Below are positions 5,322 through 6,729 of a stretch of DNA of 6,729 nt, piece by piece. This stretch comes from Acidobacteriaceae bacterium. Its GTDB lineage: Bacteria > Acidobacteriota > Terriglobia > Bryobacterales > Bryobacteraceae. Every line of letters begins with the position of its first letter. Positions within the stretch are counted from its first letter, which is position 1. Location: positions 1 through 6,729 of the forward strand of contig JAFAZU010000510.1 in assembly GCA_019239585.1 (NCBI GenBank), given 5' to 3'. The notes under the pieces are model-generated. The model ran no database searches. It worked only from the letters and a program-made list of their open reading frames with translations, and was not told where the DNA came from. The position numbers and the translations under genes were made by a program.

Positions 5322-6242
5322 GTGCTTGGCGCAATCGAAGCAGGTGGGACAAAGTTCGTCTGTGGAATCGGAACAGGGCCGGATGATCTTCGAACGAGGC
5401 AGTTTCCAACCTCGACTCCGGAGATTACTCTGGCGGCGGTTATCGACTTTTTCCGTCAGGAGCGAAGTGGAAACCTCGACGCGATCGGCATCGGGTCCTT
5501 TGGGCCAGTGGATCTCGATCCGGCCTCTGCCAACTATGGCCGTATTACTTCCACACCGAAAGTAGGTTGGCAGGATTTTGATCTGGCGGGCACGGTACAG
5601 CGTGCGCTCGACGTTCCTGTTAACTTCGATACGGATGTGAATGCAGCGGTACTGGGCGAGGCGCGCTGGGGCGCGGCGCGCGGGCTGGACGATGCTATTT
5701 ATCTGACGATCGGAACCGGGATCGGCGGCGGCGTACTGGCGCACGGACGAGTGGTGCATGGATTGTTGCACCCGGAGATCGGACATTTGCACCTGCCGCA
5801 CGACAAATCACGCGACCCTTTCGAGGGTATCTGCCCTTATCATGGCGATTGCTTTGAGGGCCTGGCGTGCGGTCCGGCGTTACAGGCGCGTTGGGGGCAG
5901 CCGGCATTGACGCTGCCTCCCGAACATCCGGCCTGGGAATTGGAGGCACACTATCTCGGGTTAGCAGTGATGAACCTTACAGTGACGCTGTCGCCGCGAA
6001 GGATCATCTTAGGAGGCGGAGTGATGCAGCAGCCGCACTTGTTTGACCTGTTGAGAAAAGAGTTTGCGCGCATTATGAACGGATACATCCGGCGCGAAGA
6101 AGTGCTTCACCAATTAGATTTTTACATCCAGCCTCCGGGGCTTGGCAGTCGGGCGGGAGTGCTGGGCGCGTTGGTATTGGCGGAGCAAATCCGTGAGGTA
6201 GCGTCGGTTGAAAGTAAACTCTTAAAGGATCGGAAAGCATGA
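5322..6242 (+). CDS. ROK-family fructokinase (ATP-dependent hexose kinase)
   Basis: The product matches the Bacillus YdhR/GmuE-type ROK fructokinases throughout. In the numbering of the longer frame starting at 5277 it has EAGGTK (21-26), GIGSFGPVD (71-79), catalytic Asp120 in DTDVNAA, TIGTGIGGG (144-152), the zinc-site residues His170, Cys186, His189 and Cys192 (HPEIGH...CPYHGDC), FEGLACGPA, and LGGGVMQQ (245-252). This family phosphorylates fructose, and sometimes related hexoses, at the 6-OH in the cytoplasm. I chose the GTG at 5322 (306 residues) because family members start directly at MLGxIEAGGTKF. A TTG at 5277 would add 15 residues with no family counterpart. Neither start has a clear Shine-Dalgarno. 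The stop overlaps the ATG of the sugar transporter (ATGA), a sign of translational coupling and of a shared uptake-phosphorylation role. Exact sugar specificity is inferred. Confidence 0.92.
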   Translation: MLGAIEAGGTKFVCGIGTGPDDLRTRQFPTSTPEITLAAVIDFFRQERSGNLDAIGIGSFGPVDLDPASANYGRITSTPKVGWQDFDLAGTVQRALDVPVNFDTDVNAAVLGEARWGAARGLDDAIYLTIGTGIGGGVLAHGRVVHGLLHPEIGHLHLPHDKSRDPFEGICPYHGDCFEGLACGPALQARWGQPALTLPPEHPAWELEAHYLGLAVMNLTVTLSPRRIILGGGVMQQPHLFDLLRKEFARIMNGYIRREEVLHQLDFYIQPPGLGSRAGVLGALVLAEQIREVASVESKLLKDRKA

Positions 6243-6729
6243 GACTCACTGCCTCACTGGTAAAGAGCACGATTGTCGCAGCTTTGGGCGGGCTGCTGTT
6301 CGGATTTGATACGGCCGTCATTGCCGGTACTACGGCGGGCTTAACGCAGACATTTCAGCTTACGCCTTACAGCCTGGGCGTAACCGTTGCGATCGCACTG
6401 CTCGGAACGGTTATTGGCTCCTTGGTGGCGGGAATACCGGGAGATCGTTATGGAAGACGCGATAGTTTGCGCGGAATGGCAGTGCTGTATCTGCTTTCGG
6501 CTTTGGGGTGCGCGATAGCTTGGGATTGGTACTCGCTGTTGGTGTTTCGTTTTATTGGAGGTCTCGGCATTGGCGGATCTTCTGTTCTGGGGCCAATGTA
6601 TATCGCGGAGATTGCGCCGGCGAAGTGGCGCGGAAGATTAGTGGGATTCTTTCAGTTCAACGTGGTTGCGGGTATCCTGCTGGCGTATTTCTCTAATTAC
6701 TTGATCGGGCAAGCCAATCTGGGCACACA
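6239..6729 (+). CDS. MFS sugar porter, N-terminal part (partial)
   Basis: The frame opens with the ATG at 6239, overlapping the fructokinase stop by 4 nt, and remains open to the window edge (163 residues). AAAGGA (6224-6229) lies 9 nt upstream as a ribosome binding site. The protein begins with a short basic N-terminus and a first membrane span carrying GGLLFGFDTAVIAG (17-30), the hallmark of the sugar porter (SP) branch of the major facilitator superfamily. It continues with GDRYGRR (68-74) in the loop between spans 2 and 3, and with RFIGGLGIGG...YIAEIAPAKWRG (104-132), which fits the second sugar-transport signature. Family members have about 450-480 residues and 12 spans, so about two thirds is missing. 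They import hexoses by proton symport or facilitated diffusion through the inner membrane. Together with the fructokinase it likely forms a hexose, probably fructose, uptake pair. Confidence 0.92.
   Translation, partial: MRLTASLVKSTIVAALGGLLFGFDTAVIAGTTAGLTQTFQLTPYSLGVTVAIALLGTVIGSLVAGIPGDRYGRRDSLRGMAVLYLLSALGCAIAWDWYSLLVFRFIGGLGIGGSSVLGPMYIAEIAPAKWRGRLVGFFQFNVVAGILLAYFSNYLIGQANLGT

Noticed and set aside
5232..5801. A 189-codon open frame on the minus strand opposite the kinase end and the fructokinase
   Set aside because: It lies antisense to two well-supported genes, has no recognisable domain and is arginine-rich, as expected for a shadow of a moderate-to-high GC gene.

Overview
The window looks like a chromosomal segment of a moderate-GC Gram-negative bacterium, most likely an acidobacterium. 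This is an inference from gene content, not from a phylogenetic marker. The pointers are a membrane Ser/Thr kinase fused to a TolB-like domain and TPRs, an M56 (BlaR1-like) protease ending in a carboxypeptidase-regulatory-like plus TonB C-terminal module, and a PEP-CTERM protein. I see no rRNA, tRNA, CRISPR array, insertion sequence or phage gene.

Left part, all on the minus strand. At 1-211 is the N-terminal 70 residues of a HigB/RelE-family toxin that runs off the left edge. Its predicted promoter (TTGACA, 17 bp, TACATT) carries a perfect 18-bp palindrome in the spacer. At 305-2337 is a BlaI-type repressor (1951-2337) whose stop overlaps the start of a BlaR1-like M56 metallopeptidase (305-1951). 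A second promoter with overlapping inverted repeats lies directly on the repressor start. Inside the protease gene, a strong Shine-Dalgarno and an in-frame ATG open a signal peptide-like sequence, so the last 222 residues may also be made as a separate exported protein.

Middle, 2338-2932. A possible 40-residue single-TM protein is on the plus strand. A convincing 56-residue PEP-CTERM protein, little more than a signal peptide plus an exosortase sorting signal, is on the minus strand. A divergent intergenic region of about 170 bp follows.

Right part, all on the plus strand: a 778-residue membrane Ser/Thr kinase (kinase domain, TM, TolB-like domain, TPRs), a ROK-family fructokinase, and the first 163 residues of an MFS sugar porter whose ATG overlaps the fructokinase stop. 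Import and phosphorylation of a hexose, probably fructose, is the likely job of the last two. The kinase sits close upstream and may be co-transcribed, but any regulatory link is inference.

The observations most worth following are the nested signal-peptide start inside the protease gene, the miniature PEP-CTERM protein, and the repeated architecture of autoregulated promoters that would give almost leaderless GTG-start mRNAs for both the toxin and the BlaI repressor.
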